A stretch of 32,682 nt of DNA from Nitrosomonadales bacterium (GCA_016199835.1 JACQFX010000025.1:1-32682); one strand, 5' to 3'; positions 25,340 to 32,682 are shown, numbered from the stretch's first letter. The notes: generated by a model not told the origin, from the sequence alone. Translations and numbers: made by a program.

Positions 25340-26800
25340 ATGCGTATTACTCAAAAGGCGTTGACCTTTGACGATGTCCTGCTGGTTCCGGCACATTCCA
25401 ACGTGCTGCCGCGCGATGTCAGTCTGCGCACCCAGTTGACCCGCAATATCACCCTGAATATTCCGCTGTTGTCCGCTGCCATGGACACCGTGACCGAGGC
25501 GCGTCTGGCGATTGCGCTGGCGCAGGAGGGGGGCATCGGCATCGTGCACAAGAATATGCCCGCCCGATCCCAGGCTCTGGAAGTATCCAAGGTCAAGCGT
25601 TTCGAGAGCGGAGTGGTGAAGGATCCAGTCACCATCGCGCCCAGCATGACAGTGCGCGACGTGCTCAATCTCACCCGTTTGCACAGGATTTCCGGGCTGC
25701 CGGTGGTGCAGGGCAAGCAAGTAGTGGGCATAGTCACCAACCGCGACCTGCGCTTCGAAACCAACCTCGACCAGTCCATCCTGAATATCATGACGCCGCG
25801 CGAACGGCTGATCACGGTTAAGGAAAATGCCAGCCGCGATGAGGCGCGTACCTTGATGCACAAGCACCGTATCGAGCGTGTGCTGGTGGTGAACGATGCG
25901 TTCGAGTTGTGCGGCCTGATTACCGTGAAAGATATTCTGAAGTCCAGCGAACATCCGCAAGCATGCAAGGATGATCTCGGGCGCTTGCGCGTGGGCGCGG
26001 CGGTCGGCGTGGGCGAGGGCACGGACGAGCGCGTCAGTCTGCTGGTGGAAGCCGGTGTGGACGTGCTGATCGTGGATACCGCACACGGCCATTCGCAAGG
26101 CGTGCTGGATCGCGTGCAATGGGTGAAGAAAAACTTCCCGCAAGTCGAAGTGATCGGCGGCAATATCGCTACCGGCGCGGCAGCCAAAGCGCTGCTGGAT
26201 CACGGTGCGGACGGCGTCAAGGTCGGCATCGGCCCCGGCTCGATCTGCACTACGCGCATGGTCGCGGGGGTGGGCGTGCCGCAAATTTCCGCCATCCAGA
26301 ACGTGGCCGATGCCTTGCAGGGCACCGGCGTGCCCTTGGTTGCGGACGGCGGCGTACGTTTTTCCGGTGACATTTCCAAGGCAATTGCCGCAGGTGCGCA
26401 TGTGGTCATGCTCGGCGGCCTGTTTGCCGGCACCGAAGAAGCGCCGGGCGAAGTGGAATTGTTCCAGGGACGTTCCTATAAATCCTATCGCGGCATGGGC
26501 AGCCTGGGCGCGATGCAGCAAGGATCGAGTGATAGATATTTCCAGGACACAGAGGGCAATCAGGACAAACTGGTGCCGGAAGGCGTGGAAGGGCGCGTGC
26601 CGTACAAAGGCAGTGTGCTCGCGGTGATCCACCAGTTGATGGGCGGCCTGCGCGCCAGCATGGGCTATTTAGGTTGCCCCGACATCGCCACCGTGCACAC
26701 CAAGGCCGAGTTCGTCGAGATCACCTCGGCGGGCATCCGCGAGTCGCATGTGCACGACGTGCAGATCACCAAGGAAGCGCCGAATTACCACATTGACTAG
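25340..26800 (+). CDS. guaB: IMP dehydrogenase
   Basis: This 486-aa protein oxidises IMP to XMP with NAD+, the first committed step to GMP. The N-terminus [20 protein letters not shown] is typical. Two CBS domains occupy roughly residues 90-210. The catalytic cysteine lies in [13 protein letters not shown], and the flap region contains [10 protein letters not shown]. The frame is open from 25313, but that ATG lies in the -10 box; ATG 25340 has GAGGG about eight bases upstream and gives the standard length. guaA follows 78 bases later on the same strand. Confidence 0.98.
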   Translation: MRITQKALTFDDVLLVPAHSNVLPRDVSLRTQLTRNITLNIPLLSAAMDTVTEARLAIALAQEGGIGIVHKNMPARSQALEVSKVKRFESGVVKDPVTIAPSMTVRDVLNLTRLHRISGLPVVQGKQVVGIVTNRDLRFETNLDQSILNIMTPRERLITVKENASRDEARTLMHKHRIERVLVVNDAFELCGLITVKDILKSSEHPQACKDDLGRLRVGAAVGVGEGTDERVSLLVEAGVDVLIVDTAHGHSQGVLDRVQWVKKNFPQVEVIGGNIATGAAAKALLDHGADGVKVGIGPGSICTTRMVAGVGVPQISAIQNVADALQGTGVPLVADGGVRFSGDISKAIAAGAHVVMLGGLFAGTEEAPGEVELFQGRSYKSYRGMGSLGAMQQGSSDRYFQDTEGNQDKLVPEGVEGRVPYKGSVLAVIHQLMGGLRASMGYLGCPDIATVHTKAEFVEITSAGIRESHVHDVQITKEAPNYHID

Positions 26801-26812
26801 GATTCTGGAACA

Positions 26813-26867
26813 AGGATGCGGGATTCAGGGAAACCGGCCCGCATCCTGAATCCCGTATCCTGAATCC
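26813..26867. repeat. Nested inverted repeats between guaB and guaA
   Basis: GGATGCGGG (26814-26822) pairs with CCCGCATCC (26838-26846). GGATTCAGG (26821-26829) can pair with either of two CCTGAATCC copies (26845-26853 and 26859-26867). These are mutually exclusive folds. No T-run follows, so it is not a simple terminator. Confidence 0.65.
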
Positions 26868-26878
26868 TCGAAAGAATC

Positions 26879-28459
26879 ATGCACAAAAAAATTCTCATCC
26901 TCGACTTCGGTTCCCAATACACCCAACTCATCGCGCGTCGCGTGCGTGAAACTCACGTTTACTGCGAGCTGCATCCGTGGGACATGTCGGAAGCGGACAT
27001 CCGCGCGTTCAGTCCCTCTGGTATTATCCTGTCCGGCGGGCCGAATTCGGTGTACGAGGAAGAGACACCGAAGGCGCCGCAAGCGGTGTTTGAACTGGGC
27101 GTCCCGGTGTTCGGCATTTGCTACGGCATGCAGACCATGGCGGCGCAATTGGGCGGCAAGGTCGAAAGCGGCAAGGTGCGCGAGTTCGGTTATGCAGAAA
27201 TACGCGCGCACGGCCACTCGAAATTGTTTGAAGGCATACAGGACAAGAGCAACGCGCAAGGTCACGGCCTGCTCGATGTGTGGATGAGTCATGGCGACAA
27301 GGTGACTGCTTTGCCTCCAGGATTTTCGGCGATCGCTTCCAACGAAGCCACGCCTTATGCCGCGATGGCGGATGAGGCGCGTCGCTTCTATGCCGTGCAG
27401 TTCCACCCCGAAGTGACCCACACCCATCAGGGCAAGGCCATCATCGGGCGTTTCGTGCATGACGTCTGCGGTTGCGGGCAGGACTGGAATATGCCGGATT
27501 ACATTGCCGAGGCGGTGGAGAAAATTCGTGCGCAGGTCGGTGACGAGGAAGTGATACTCGGCTTGTCCGGCGGCGTGGATTCTTCCGTGGCGGCGGCGCT
27601 GATCCATCGCGCCATCGGCGACCAGCTCACTTGCGTATTCGTTGACAACGGCCTGTTGCGACTGCACGAAGGTGCGCAGGTGATGGAGACGTTTGGCAAT
27701 CACCTGCATATGAAAGTCATCCATGTGGATGCCAGCGGCGAGTTCCTGAAGCACCTCGAAGGCGTGACCGATCCGGAGAAGAAGCGCAAAGTCATCGGGC
27801 GCGAATTCGTCGAGGTGTTCCAGCGCGAATCGGCCAAGCTCAAGCAGGCCAAGTGGTTGGCGCAGGGCACCATCTACCCGGATGTGATCGAATCCGCCGG
27901 GGCAAAAACCAAGAAGGCGCACACCATCAAGAGCCACCACAATGTTGGCGGCTTGCCGGACACCATGCACCTCAAGTTGCTGGAGCCGTTGCGCGAACTG
28001 TTCAAGGACGAAGTGCGCGAACTCGGCGTGGCTCTCGGCCTGCCGCCCGACATGGTGTACCGCCATCCCTTCCCCGGCCCCGGCCTGGGCGTGCGCATCC
28101 TCGGTGAAGTGAAACGCGAGTACGCCGAGTTGTTACGCCGCGCCGATGCCATTTTCATCGAAGAGCTGCGCAACACGAAAGACACCAGCGGCAAGACCTG
28201 GTACGAACTCACCTCGCAGGCCTTCACCGTGTTCCTGCCGGTGAAGAGCGTAGGCGTAATGGGCGACGGGCGCACCTACGAATGGGTGGTATCGCTGCGT
28301 GCCGTGCAGACGCAGGACTTCATGACCGCGCACTGGGCGCATCTGCCCTACGAACTGTTGGGCAAAGTCTCCAACCGTATCATCAACGAAGTGCGCGGCA
28401 TCAACCGCGTGGTCTACGACATTTCGGGGAAGCCGCCAGCGACGATTGAGTGGGAGTGA
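26879..28459 (+). CDS. guaA: GMP synthase (glutamine-hydrolysing)
   Basis: This 526-aa protein converts XMP to GMP. The N-terminal class I glutamine amidotransferase has C81 (GICYGMQ) and the His/Glu of QFHPEVTHT. The ATP-pyrophosphatase P-loop is [15 protein letters not shown], and the C-terminal dimerisation domain ends KPPATIEWE. Length and start are standard. The last five codons including the stop form the beginning of a direct repeat that recurs at 32515, so an island has integrated at the 3' end without altering the encoded protein. This 3' end is a documented integration hotspot for genomic islands. Confidence 0.98.
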   Translation: MHKKILILDFGSQYTQLIARRVRETHVYCELHPWDMSEADIRAFSPSGIILSGGPNSVYEEETPKAPQAVFELGVPVFGICYGMQTMAAQLGGKVESGKVREFGYAEIRAHGHSKLFEGIQDKSNAQGHGLLDVWMSHGDKVTALPPGFSAIASNEATPYAAMADEARRFYAVQFHPEVTHTHQGKAIIGRFVHDVCGCGQDWNMPDYIAEAVEKIRAQVGDEEVILGLSGGVDSSVAAALIHRAIGDQLTCVFVDNGLLRLHEGAQVMETFGNHLHMKVIHVDASGEFLKHLEGVTDPEKKRKVIGREFVEVFQRESAKLKQAKWLAQGTIYPDVIESAGAKTKKAHTIKSHHNVGGLPDTMHLKLLEPLRELFKDEVRELGVALGLPPDMVYRHPFPGPGLGVRILGEVKREYAELLRRADAIFIEELRNTKDTSGKTWYELTSQAFTVFLPVKSVGVMGDGRTYEWVVSLRAVQTQDFMTAHWAHLPYELLGKVSNRIINEVRGINRVVYDISGKPPATIEWE

Positions 28460-28496
28460 CGGGGATCTTTCGGCATCTATCGGCAGCTATCGCCGA
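28445..28496 (+). repeat. attL: direct repeat overlapping the guaA stop
   Basis: This 52-bp segment begins with the final guaA codons (ATTGAGTGGGAGTGA) and continues with a CTATCG-containing stretch. It matches 32515-32566 at 50 positions; the first 38 bases are identical. Within it GCATCTATCG and GCAGCTATCG are near-identical adjacent 10-mers. Confidence 0.93.
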
Positions 28497-28571
28497 ACAC
28501 TTTTAAATCAATTATATACGGCAAACCGCCGCCTTGATTTTACGTGGAAAATTGGCGCAGCTTTCTTCTGG

Positions 28572-28657
28572 GGACGGTATCGTTGACGGTATTGGAGCAA
28601 ACATTAACGAGCATCATTTCTGATACCGTCAGGTGAAATTTATGAGTTGACGGTATC
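28572..28657. repeat. Left cluster of TGACGGTATC motifs
   Basis: Four copies: GGACGGTATC (28572), TGACGGTATT (28584), an inverted exact copy GATACCGTCA (28622-28631) and an exact copy (28648). The first two are 12 bp apart, the same spacing as a pair at the right end of the island. This suggests a DNA-binding protein acting at both ends. Confidence 0.85.
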
Positions 28658-28711
28658 AAAGCGCTGTAACCCAAGTGGGACGGGAGTTTTGCGTTGATTC
28701 GCTACTGTTGG

Positions 28712-28785
28712 AATAAACGAGCGTTGAATTTTTGTTGCATTGAGGGCAAATGCAAGGAAGAATTCAACGCTCGTTTATTTTTTAT
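28712..28785 (+). terminator. Long hairpin with T-rich tail ahead of the HipB-like gene
   Basis: A perfect 19-bp inverted repeat (AATAAACGAGCGTTGAATT at 28712-28730, complement at 28761-28779) encloses a second perfect 7-bp stem (28735-28741 with 28749-28755, loop GAGGGCA). TTTTTT follows, so it could terminate transcription coming from guaA. It could equally be an operator for the gene starting at 28795. An ATG at 28750 lies within the structure and is an unlikely start. Confidence 0.65.
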
Positions 28786-28794
28786 GGGGTGGCT

Positions 28795-29028
28795 ATGGAC
28801 AGGGAGGTTGATGTTTCCTCTATCGCAGAGCTTGGAAAAATCCTCCGGCTTGTTCGCAAAGAATCCGGACTGACTCAACGTGACGCCGCAGCGCTGTGCA
28901 ACGTGAGCTTGCCTTTTCTGAACGGACTGGAGCGAGGGAAGCCAACAGCTCAGGTCGGAAAAGTTTTATCCGTCTGTAACCGTTTCGGCATTGAAGTCAG
29001 GTTGAGACTGCCGGGTGATATGACATGA
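28795..29028 (+). CDS. HipB/Y4mF-type helix-turn-helix regulator
   Basis: This 77-aa protein is a single Cro/C1-type HTH domain: SIAELGKILRLVRKESGLTQ, then a recognition helix CNVSLPFLNGLERGK. Similar proteins are antitoxins of HipA or Y4mF-type modules that bind their own operator. The frame opens at ATG 28750, but that codon lies in the hairpin stem; ATG 28795 gives the family N-terminus, though it lacks a strong ribosome site (GGGGTGG). No hipA follows; only a 33-codon frame overlaps its stop as ATGA. It may be an orphan antitoxin or the regulator of this island, with the upstream palindrome as its operator. Confidence 0.75.
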   Translation: MDREVDVSSIAELGKILRLVRKESGLTQRDAAALCNVSLPFLNGLERGKPTAQVGKVLSVCNRFGIEVRLRLPGDMT

Positions 29029-29126
29029 GTGCAACTCCCCCGCGAGAGCGGTATGTTAAGCCTTGTCAGATTACGGTTAAGCCTGGCGCACGTCATGAGT
29101 TGCTTGTTATTCCATTATGGGTATAA
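29025..29126 (+). CDS. Possible small coupled protein, 33 aa
   Basis: The frame starts ATGAGTGCAACT, overlapping the HipB-like stop by four bases. The product begins MSATPPRERYVKPCQ and ends LLVIPLWV. It does not resemble HipA. It may be a genuine tiny gene, the remains of a lost partner, or chance. Confidence 0.25.
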   Translation: MSATPPRERYVKPCQITVKPGARHELLVIPLWV

Positions 29127-29127
29127 T
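29122..29127 (+). promoter_or_regulatory. Possible -10 box of the toxin-antitoxin pair
   Basis: A perfect TATAAT ends seven bases before ATG 29135, with a weak TTGCTT (29100-29105) 16 bp upstream. If used, the toxin mRNA would be nearly leaderless. Confidence 0.3.
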
Positions 29128-29134
29128 CGGCGAC

Positions 29135-29500
29135 ATGAGTAAACTGCCTGTAAAGCCCTTGGAATGGGTTGCATCATCCAAGAAAGATTTGCTTTCCATG
29201 CCATCAGAAGTGGTGGATGTATTTGGTTATGCACTTCACTTGGCTCAGCATGGCGGAAAACACCAGCAAGCAAAACCGCTCAAGGGATTTGGCTCGGCAG
29301 GTGTGCTGGAAGTCGTTGAGGATGACGATGGCAGCACCTACCGTGCGGTTTATACCGTCAGGTTTGGCAACGCAATTTATATCCTGCACTGTTTCCAGAA
29401 GAAATCACACAAGGGCATAGAAACGGCCAAGCAGGATGTTGACCTGATCCGTGAAAGATTGAAGTTTGCGCAGAAGCATTCGGAAGGAGTAGCAAAATGA
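29135..29500 (+). CDS. HigB/RelE-type toxin (phage Gp49-like)
   Basis: This 121-aa protein matches the Gp49-like RelE/ParE superfamily of ribosome-dependent mRNA interferases. Typical segments are PLEWVASSKKDLLSMPSEV, a central YALHLAQHGG, AVYTVRFGNAIYILHCFQKK (the usual core strand and basic end) and a helical C-terminus. ATG 29135 (MSKLPVKPLEW) gives the usual N-terminus; ATG 29117 is an in-frame alternative overlapping the small upstream frame. Its stop overlaps the antitoxin ATG by four bases, the toxin-first order usual for higBA. It may stabilise the island. Confidence 0.88.
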   Translation: MSKLPVKPLEWVASSKKDLLSMPSEVVDVFGYALHLAQHGGKHQQAKPLKGFGSAGVLEVVEDDDGSTYRAVYTVRFGNAIYILHCFQKKSHKGIETAKQDVDLIRERLKFAQKHSEGVAK

Positions 29501-29817
29501 GCAAGATCGAACGTGGCAGCACCAATGTATATGCCGATCTCGGCATGGCGGATGCCGAAGAAATGCTGGTCAAAGCACAACTGGCCACGAAGATTGGCGA
29601 CATCATCAAGCGGCGTAAACTAACACAGGTTCAAGCTGCACAACTGCTGGGCATTACACAACCCAAGCTGTCCGGTTTGCTGCGCGGGCAGTTTCGCGGC
29701 GTATCTGAAACCAAGATGCTGGAATGTCTTACCAAGCTGGGGCGAGATATTGAAATCGTCGTCAAGTCTGCGCCTCGTTCAAGAACAGAGGGGCATGTGT
29801 CTGTGGTATTTGCATAA
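29497..29817 (+). CDS. HigA-type XRE antitoxin
   Basis: This 106-aa protein has an HTH domain in the second half (TKIGDIIKRRKLTQVQAAQL, then GITQPKLSGLLRGQFRG). The N-terminal 30 residues (SSNVYADLG-like, with DAEEMLVKAQLA) match the antitoxin family paired with Gp49-like toxins. It overlaps the toxin gene by four bases (ATGA) and should neutralise it and repress the pair. The TOTE-type gene begins 17 bases after its stop, so the three may form one transcript and the antitoxin might regulate the larger gene too. Confidence 0.88.
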   Translation: MSKIERGSTNVYADLGMADAEEMLVKAQLATKIGDIIKRRKLTQVQAAQLLGITQPKLSGLLRGQFRGVSETKMLECLTKLGRDIEIVVKSAPRSRTEGHVSVVFA

Positions 29818-29834
29818 CCCCCTTCCGGCTTTTG

Positions 29835-32189
29835 ATGGATGAATCCGCAAAACTGGACAATCTTCTCGCAGAGAATGCGCGGCTGATTGCGCTACTCGAT
29901 GCGCACGGCATAGCCTGGAAAAAACCAGCCGATCCGGTTCGCGTTCGACCTCCTGCCAAAGAATCAGAGCCCGCCAACCTGAGCACGGACGAGAAAGTCG
30001 CGCTCTTCATGCGACTGTTCCGTGGGCGCACTGATGTTTACCCCATGCGTTGGGAGAGCAAGAAAACCGGCAAGTCCGGCTATTCTCCAGTTTGTTTGAA
30101 TGAATGGCGAGTAGGAGTCTGCGACAAACCGCGTGTCAAATGTGCAGACTGTAGCAGCAGACTGCTCAGGCCGTTGACCGATGTCATCATTTACGAGCAC
30201 CTCGCAGGTAAGCACACCATAGGCGTCTACTCCCTGTTGACCGATGACACCTGCCATTTCCTGGTAGTAGATTTCGACGAGGCGGATTGGCGAGAAGATG
30301 CGCGTGCCTTTATGCAATCGTGCAGTGAACTGGGTGTACCGGCGGCGCTGGAAATTTCCCGCTCTGGCAATGGTGCGCACGCTTGGATATTTTTTGCCCG
30401 TAGTGTGTTGGCACGCGATGCACGCAAATTGGGTACTGCGATTATCAGCCACACCTGCGTCCGCACCCGGCAACTGAAATTGACTTCATATGATCGTCTC
30501 TTCCCGAATCAGGACACTATGCCGAAAGGCGGGTTCGGCAACCTGATTGCCTTGCCCTTGCAAAAGAAACCGCGTGAGCAAGGGTTCAGTGAGTTCGTGG
30601 ACGAGCAATTCGTGCCATTCGCCGATCAATGGAGCTACCTCGCATCAATCCGGACTATGAGCATGGACGACATGGATGCCGCGATTCTGCTCGCCACGGG
30701 CAATGCGCACCCCTTGGATGTGGCATTTATAGCAGAGGAAGATCAGAAGGAGCCGTGGAAGCAGTCTCCGCTTGTGTCGAGGAAACCTCCCGGAAAAATG
30801 CCGAAATCTCTCAAGGTGACTTTTGCGAATATGGTGTACTTCGAAAAAGCCAAGTTGCCCCAGCCGCTTGCCAACCGCCTGATCCGGCTTGCGGCATTCC
30901 AGAACCCGGAATTTTATAAGGCACAGGCCATGCGTCTGCCCGTATGGGACGAGCCGCGAGTCATCGGTTGTGCCGACAATTATCCCAAGCATATTGCCTT
31001 GCCACGAGGATGCTTGCAGGCAGCACAAGAGCTGCTGCGCGAGAACGGCATCAGATGCAACTTGATTGACGAGCGCGTAGAGGGAGAACATTTCGCTTTT
31101 CAGTTCTTCGGGAAATTGCGCGATGATCAAGAGGTCGCAGTGGGTGAAATGCTGAAACATGACATCGGCATCCTGTGCGCACCGACAGCATTCGGCAAAA
31201 CTGTCGCTGCTGCGGCAATGATTGCGAGGCGCGGGGTGAGCACGCTAATTCTTGTGCATCGCACCGAGCTGCTCAAGCAATGGCAGGAGCGCTTGCAGAC
31301 CTTTCTTGGTGCAGGAAAAGATATTGTTGGAGTCATTGGCGGAGGAAAGAACAAACCCTCCGGCAAGATTGATATCGCCGTCATGCAATCGCTGAATCGC
31401 AAGTGGGAGGTCAACCCGATTGTCGAAAGCTACGGACACATAATCGTTGATGAGTGCCACCACCTGTCGGCATTTTCCTTCGAGGAAATATTGAAACGTG
31501 CCAAGGCCAAGTATGTGCTCGGGCTGACCGCCACACCCATCAGGCGTGATGGCAGACAACCCATCATTTTTATGCAGTGCGGCCCCACCCGATATACCGC
31601 AGCCAAGCCGGAAGGCCTGCCACAATTGTTGAAGGTGATTCCCAAAATGCTGCCTGCGCCGATTGACCTGCAGCAAGATGTTGCGATTCAGGAGGTGTTC
31701 CGGCATCTGGCAACCAACAAACAGCGCGCCGAATTTATAGCAACCACGATTGCGCAAGCCTATCAGGAAGGGCGCAAGATTTTGGTGCTGACCGAGCGCA
31801 CCGATCATCTCGATGCCATAAACCAGAATCTGGCTGGCGTTGTGGATCGTCTATTTGTGCTTCACGGGCGGATGCCGAAAAAACAGCGTACACAGATCAT
31901 CCTGCAACTGAACGAGCTTCCCCCGGATGCTCCACGAGTATTGTTGGCTACCGGCAAGTTGGTGGGAGAAGGTTTCGATCATCCGCCACTCGATACTCTG
32001 GTTCTGGCTATGCCGATTTCGTGGAAAGGGACGCTGCAACAATATGCAGGCCGTTTACATCGAGAGCACGCATTCAAAACAGACGTGCGCATCTATGACT
32101 ATGTTGATACAGGGCATCCTGTCTTGATGCGGATGTGGGATAGGCGTCAGCGTGGCTACAAGGCGATGGGATATGTAATCGGCGAGTGA
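29835..32189 (+). CDS. TOTE-type primase-helicase conflict protein, 784 aa
   Basis: An N-terminal coiled segment (1-30) leads to an archaeo-eukaryotic primase-like domain (about 50-260). Its probable metal-binding D146 and D148 (FLVVDFDEADW) and H182 (SGNGAHAWIFF) are present, as is YDRLFPNQD. From about 420 comes a superfamily 2 helicase: Walker A with K455 (APTAFGKT), DECH at 539-542, LGLTATPIRRDG, and motif VI QYAGRLHRE. This order matches proteins annotated as TOTE conflict system primase with DEAD/DEAH helicase, implicated by comparative genomics in defence against invading DNA. No nuclease domain is visible at the C-terminus. ATG 29835 is chosen over TTG 29832; no ribosome site is visible, so coupling to the antitoxin gene is possible. 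Confidence 0.85.
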   Translation: MDESAKLDNLLAENARLIALLDAHGIAWKKPADPVRVRPPAKESEPANLSTDEKVALFMRLFRGRTDVYPMRWESKKTGKSGYSPVCLNEWRVGVCDKPRVKCADCSSRLLRPLTDVIIYEHLAGKHTIGVYSLLTDDTCHFLVVDFDEADWREDARAFMQSCSELGVPAALEISRSGNGAHAWIFFARSVLARDARKLGTAIISHTCVRTRQLKLTSYDRLFPNQDTMPKGGFGNLIALPLQKKPREQGFSEFVDEQFVPFADQWSYLASIRTMSMDDMDAAILLATGNAHPLDVAFIAEEDQKEPWKQSPLVSRKPPGKMPKSLKVTFANMVYFEKAKLPQPLANRLIRLAAFQNPEFYKAQAMRLPVWDEPRVIGCADNYPKHIALPRGCLQAAQELLRENGIRCNLIDERVEGEHFAFQFFGKLRDDQEVAVGEMLKHDIGILCAPTAFGKTVAAAAMIARRGVSTLILVHRTELLKQWQERLQTFLGAGKDIVGVIGGGKNKPSGKIDIAVMQSLNRKWEVNPIVESYGHIIVDECHHLSAFSFEEILKRAKAKYVLGLTATPIRRDGRQPIIFMQCGPTRYTAAKPEGLPQLLKVIPKMLPAPIDLQQDVAIQEVFRHLATNKQRAEFIATTIAQAYQEGRKILVLTERTDHLDAINQNLAGVVDRLFVLHGRMPKKQRTQIILQLNELPPDAPRVLLATGKLVGEGFDHPPLDTLVLAMPISWKGTLQQYAGRLHREHAFKTDVRIYDYVDTGHPVLMRMWDRRQRGYKAMGYVIGE

Positions 32190-32264
32190 AGATACTCATC
32201 GGCTCGATCCGAACGCAAAATCTCATGGAAGGCCGTAGCCTCCTCGTATATTATGCGATGGCGC

Positions 32265-32456
32265 TGACGGTATCAGGATGGGATGGGATGGGAATCGTTG
32301 GACAACAGGATAAACTCTTAGGTTTCATGGCGTGCTCAGAACACTACTTGATTCGATAGTCCTCGATAGATGGCGAAAGGTGTGTTTCGATAACATCGCC
32401 CTGAAACCCGCATGAATACTAAGCCTCGTATTTTTGACGGTATCAGTGACGGTATC
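32265..32456. repeat. Right cluster of TGACGGTATC motifs
   Basis: Three exact copies in the same orientation at 32265, 32435 and 32447. The last two are 12 bp apart, mirroring the spacing of the pair at 28572 and 28584. Confidence 0.88.
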
Positions 32457-32490
32457 GCCGAAAAATATACGAGCCAAACCCAGTATTCAT
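32412..32490. repeat. Nested inverted repeat enclosing two TGACGGTATC copies
   Basis: ATGAATACT (32412-32420) pairs with AGTATTCAT (32482-32490), and CTCGTAT (32425-32431) pairs with ATACGAG (32467-32473). The two paired motifs lie in the loop between them. Confidence 0.7.
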
Positions 32491-32514
32491 AAGGGTTGCA
32501 GGGCGCTGGAAATA

Positions 32515-32566
32515 ATTGAGTGGGAGTGACGGGGATCTTTCGGCATCTATCGACTGCTATCGCCGA
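32515..32566 (+). repeat. attR: second copy of the guaA 3' end
   Basis: The segment starts with the same IEWE-stop codons as guaA and matches 28445-28496 at 50 of 52 bases. The rest of guaA is absent here, as expected for an integration footprint. Confidence 0.93.
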
Positions 32567-32662
32567 TTATGTAGACTGCTCGATTATGTGGACTTGATCC
32601 TGTGGATGCGCGCCAACCGCTGCTGGGCAAAGGTCGACGCGTATTTTGCTCTCCACATAATC
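32565..32662. repeat. Three copies of a GATTATGTRGA motif beyond attR
   Basis: GATTATGTAGACT (32565-32577) and GATTATGTGGACT (32582-32594) are direct near-copies 17 bp apart. TCCACATAATC (32652-32662) is an exact inverted copy of GATTATGTGGA. This could be the terminal region of another mobile element. The stretch to the window end holds no gene I can identify. Confidence 0.6.
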
Positions 32663-32682
32663 AAAGCGTCTTCAGAAAGTCG

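Larger units (their letters stand above)
28460..28794. other. Left non-coding end of the island
   Basis: No gene is seen. The stretch carries the rest of attL, four copies of the 10-bp motif (28572-28581, 28584-28593, 28622-28631 inverted, 28648-28657) and a long hairpin (28712-28779). It is AT-richer than guaA. Confidence 0.6.
32190..32514. other. Right non-coding end of the island
   Basis: No gene is seen. It contains three exact TGACGGTATC motifs (32265-32274, 32435-32444, 32447-32456), a small GATGG tandem run near 32277, and a nested inverted repeat at 32412-32490. No terminator for the primase-helicase gene was recognised. Confidence 0.6.
28445..32566. mobile_element. guaA-associated genomic island, 4.07 kb, without integrase
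   Basis: The end of guaA is repeated 4,070 bp downstream (28445-28496 and 32515-32566; first 38 bp identical, 50 of 52 overall), defining attL and attR. Between them lie an orphan HipB-like gene, a small coupled frame, a HigBA-like pair and a TOTE-type primase-helicase gene. Both ends carry TGACGGTATC motifs and inverted repeats. No integrase, transposase or conjugation gene is present, so it resembles a cis-mobilisable element that relies on an integrase in trans, or a decayed island. Precise excision would restore guaA. Confidence 0.85.

Noticed and set aside
28750-28794. ATG 28750 as start of the HipB-like gene
   Set aside because: It lies in the inner stem of the hairpin and adds 15 residues not expected in the family.
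28681-28795. Integron attC site
   Set aside because: The long hairpin lacks convincing paired RYYYAAC/GTTRRRY boxes and no integron integrase is present.
29025-29126. Truncated hipA after the HipB-like gene
   Set aside because: The 33-residue product shows no HipA-like N-terminal sequence.

Overview
The window looks like a chromosomal segment of a chemolithoautotrophic betaproteobacterium, probably close to the iron and sulfur oxidisers of the Gallionellaceae/Nitrosomonadales. That placement is an inference from gene content: a bidirectional NAD-linked [NiFe] hydrogenase, a sulfur-trafficking cluster, a glycogen cluster with a GH57 enzyme, and GC-rich codon use. No marker gene in the window fixes the taxonomy.

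Layout. Positions 1-960 look like the worn end of an element lying against the 3' end of a tRNA-Asn gene (961-1036, minus strand). They hold one unrecognised small gene, an open frame without a start, and an array of three 11-bp repeats. Next comes a very long plus-strand gene (1286-5254). It encodes a giant coiled coil, a class III nucleotide cyclase domain, one membrane segment and an AsmA-like C-terminal region. Its stop codon overlaps that of the hydrogenase protease gene.

From 10998 down to 5251 runs a minus-strand hydrogenase operon, hoxF-hoxU-hoxY-hupE-hoxH-hoxW: NADH-oxidising module, electron-transfer subunit, small subunit, nickel permease, large subunit and maturation protease. Divergent from it, 11455-14077 carries a DsrE-like protein, a TusA-like sulfur carrier, an SQR-like flavoprotein and a three-repeat DUF1641 protein, closed by a strong terminator. 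A B12-type radical SAM protein follows (14210-16021).

Positions 16106-25169 form a glucose/glycogen cluster. On the minus strand are pgi, a DUF2934 protein with a histone-H1-like tail, and glgB. Divergent on the plus strand are glgC, a GH57 family enzyme and malQ. Together these cover glucose-6-phosphate isomerisation, ADP-glucose formation, branching and glucan rearrangement. Glycogen synthase and phosphorylase are not in the window. guaB and guaA (25340-28459) then give the two-step route from IMP to GMP.

The last 4 kb is the most interesting part. The last codons of guaA plus 23 further bases, 38 bp in all, recur exactly 4,070 bp downstream, and the match extends to 50 of 52 bp. This marks attL and attR of an island integrated at guaA. 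The island carries an orphan HipB-like regulator, a HigBA-type toxin-antitoxin pair and a TOTE-type primase-helicase protein, but no integrase. Clusters of a 10-bp motif (TGACGGTATC) and several inverted repeats lie at both ends. I read it as a small cis-mobilisable conflict island depending on a recombinase encoded elsewhere. This is a hypothesis; the repeats are seen directly.
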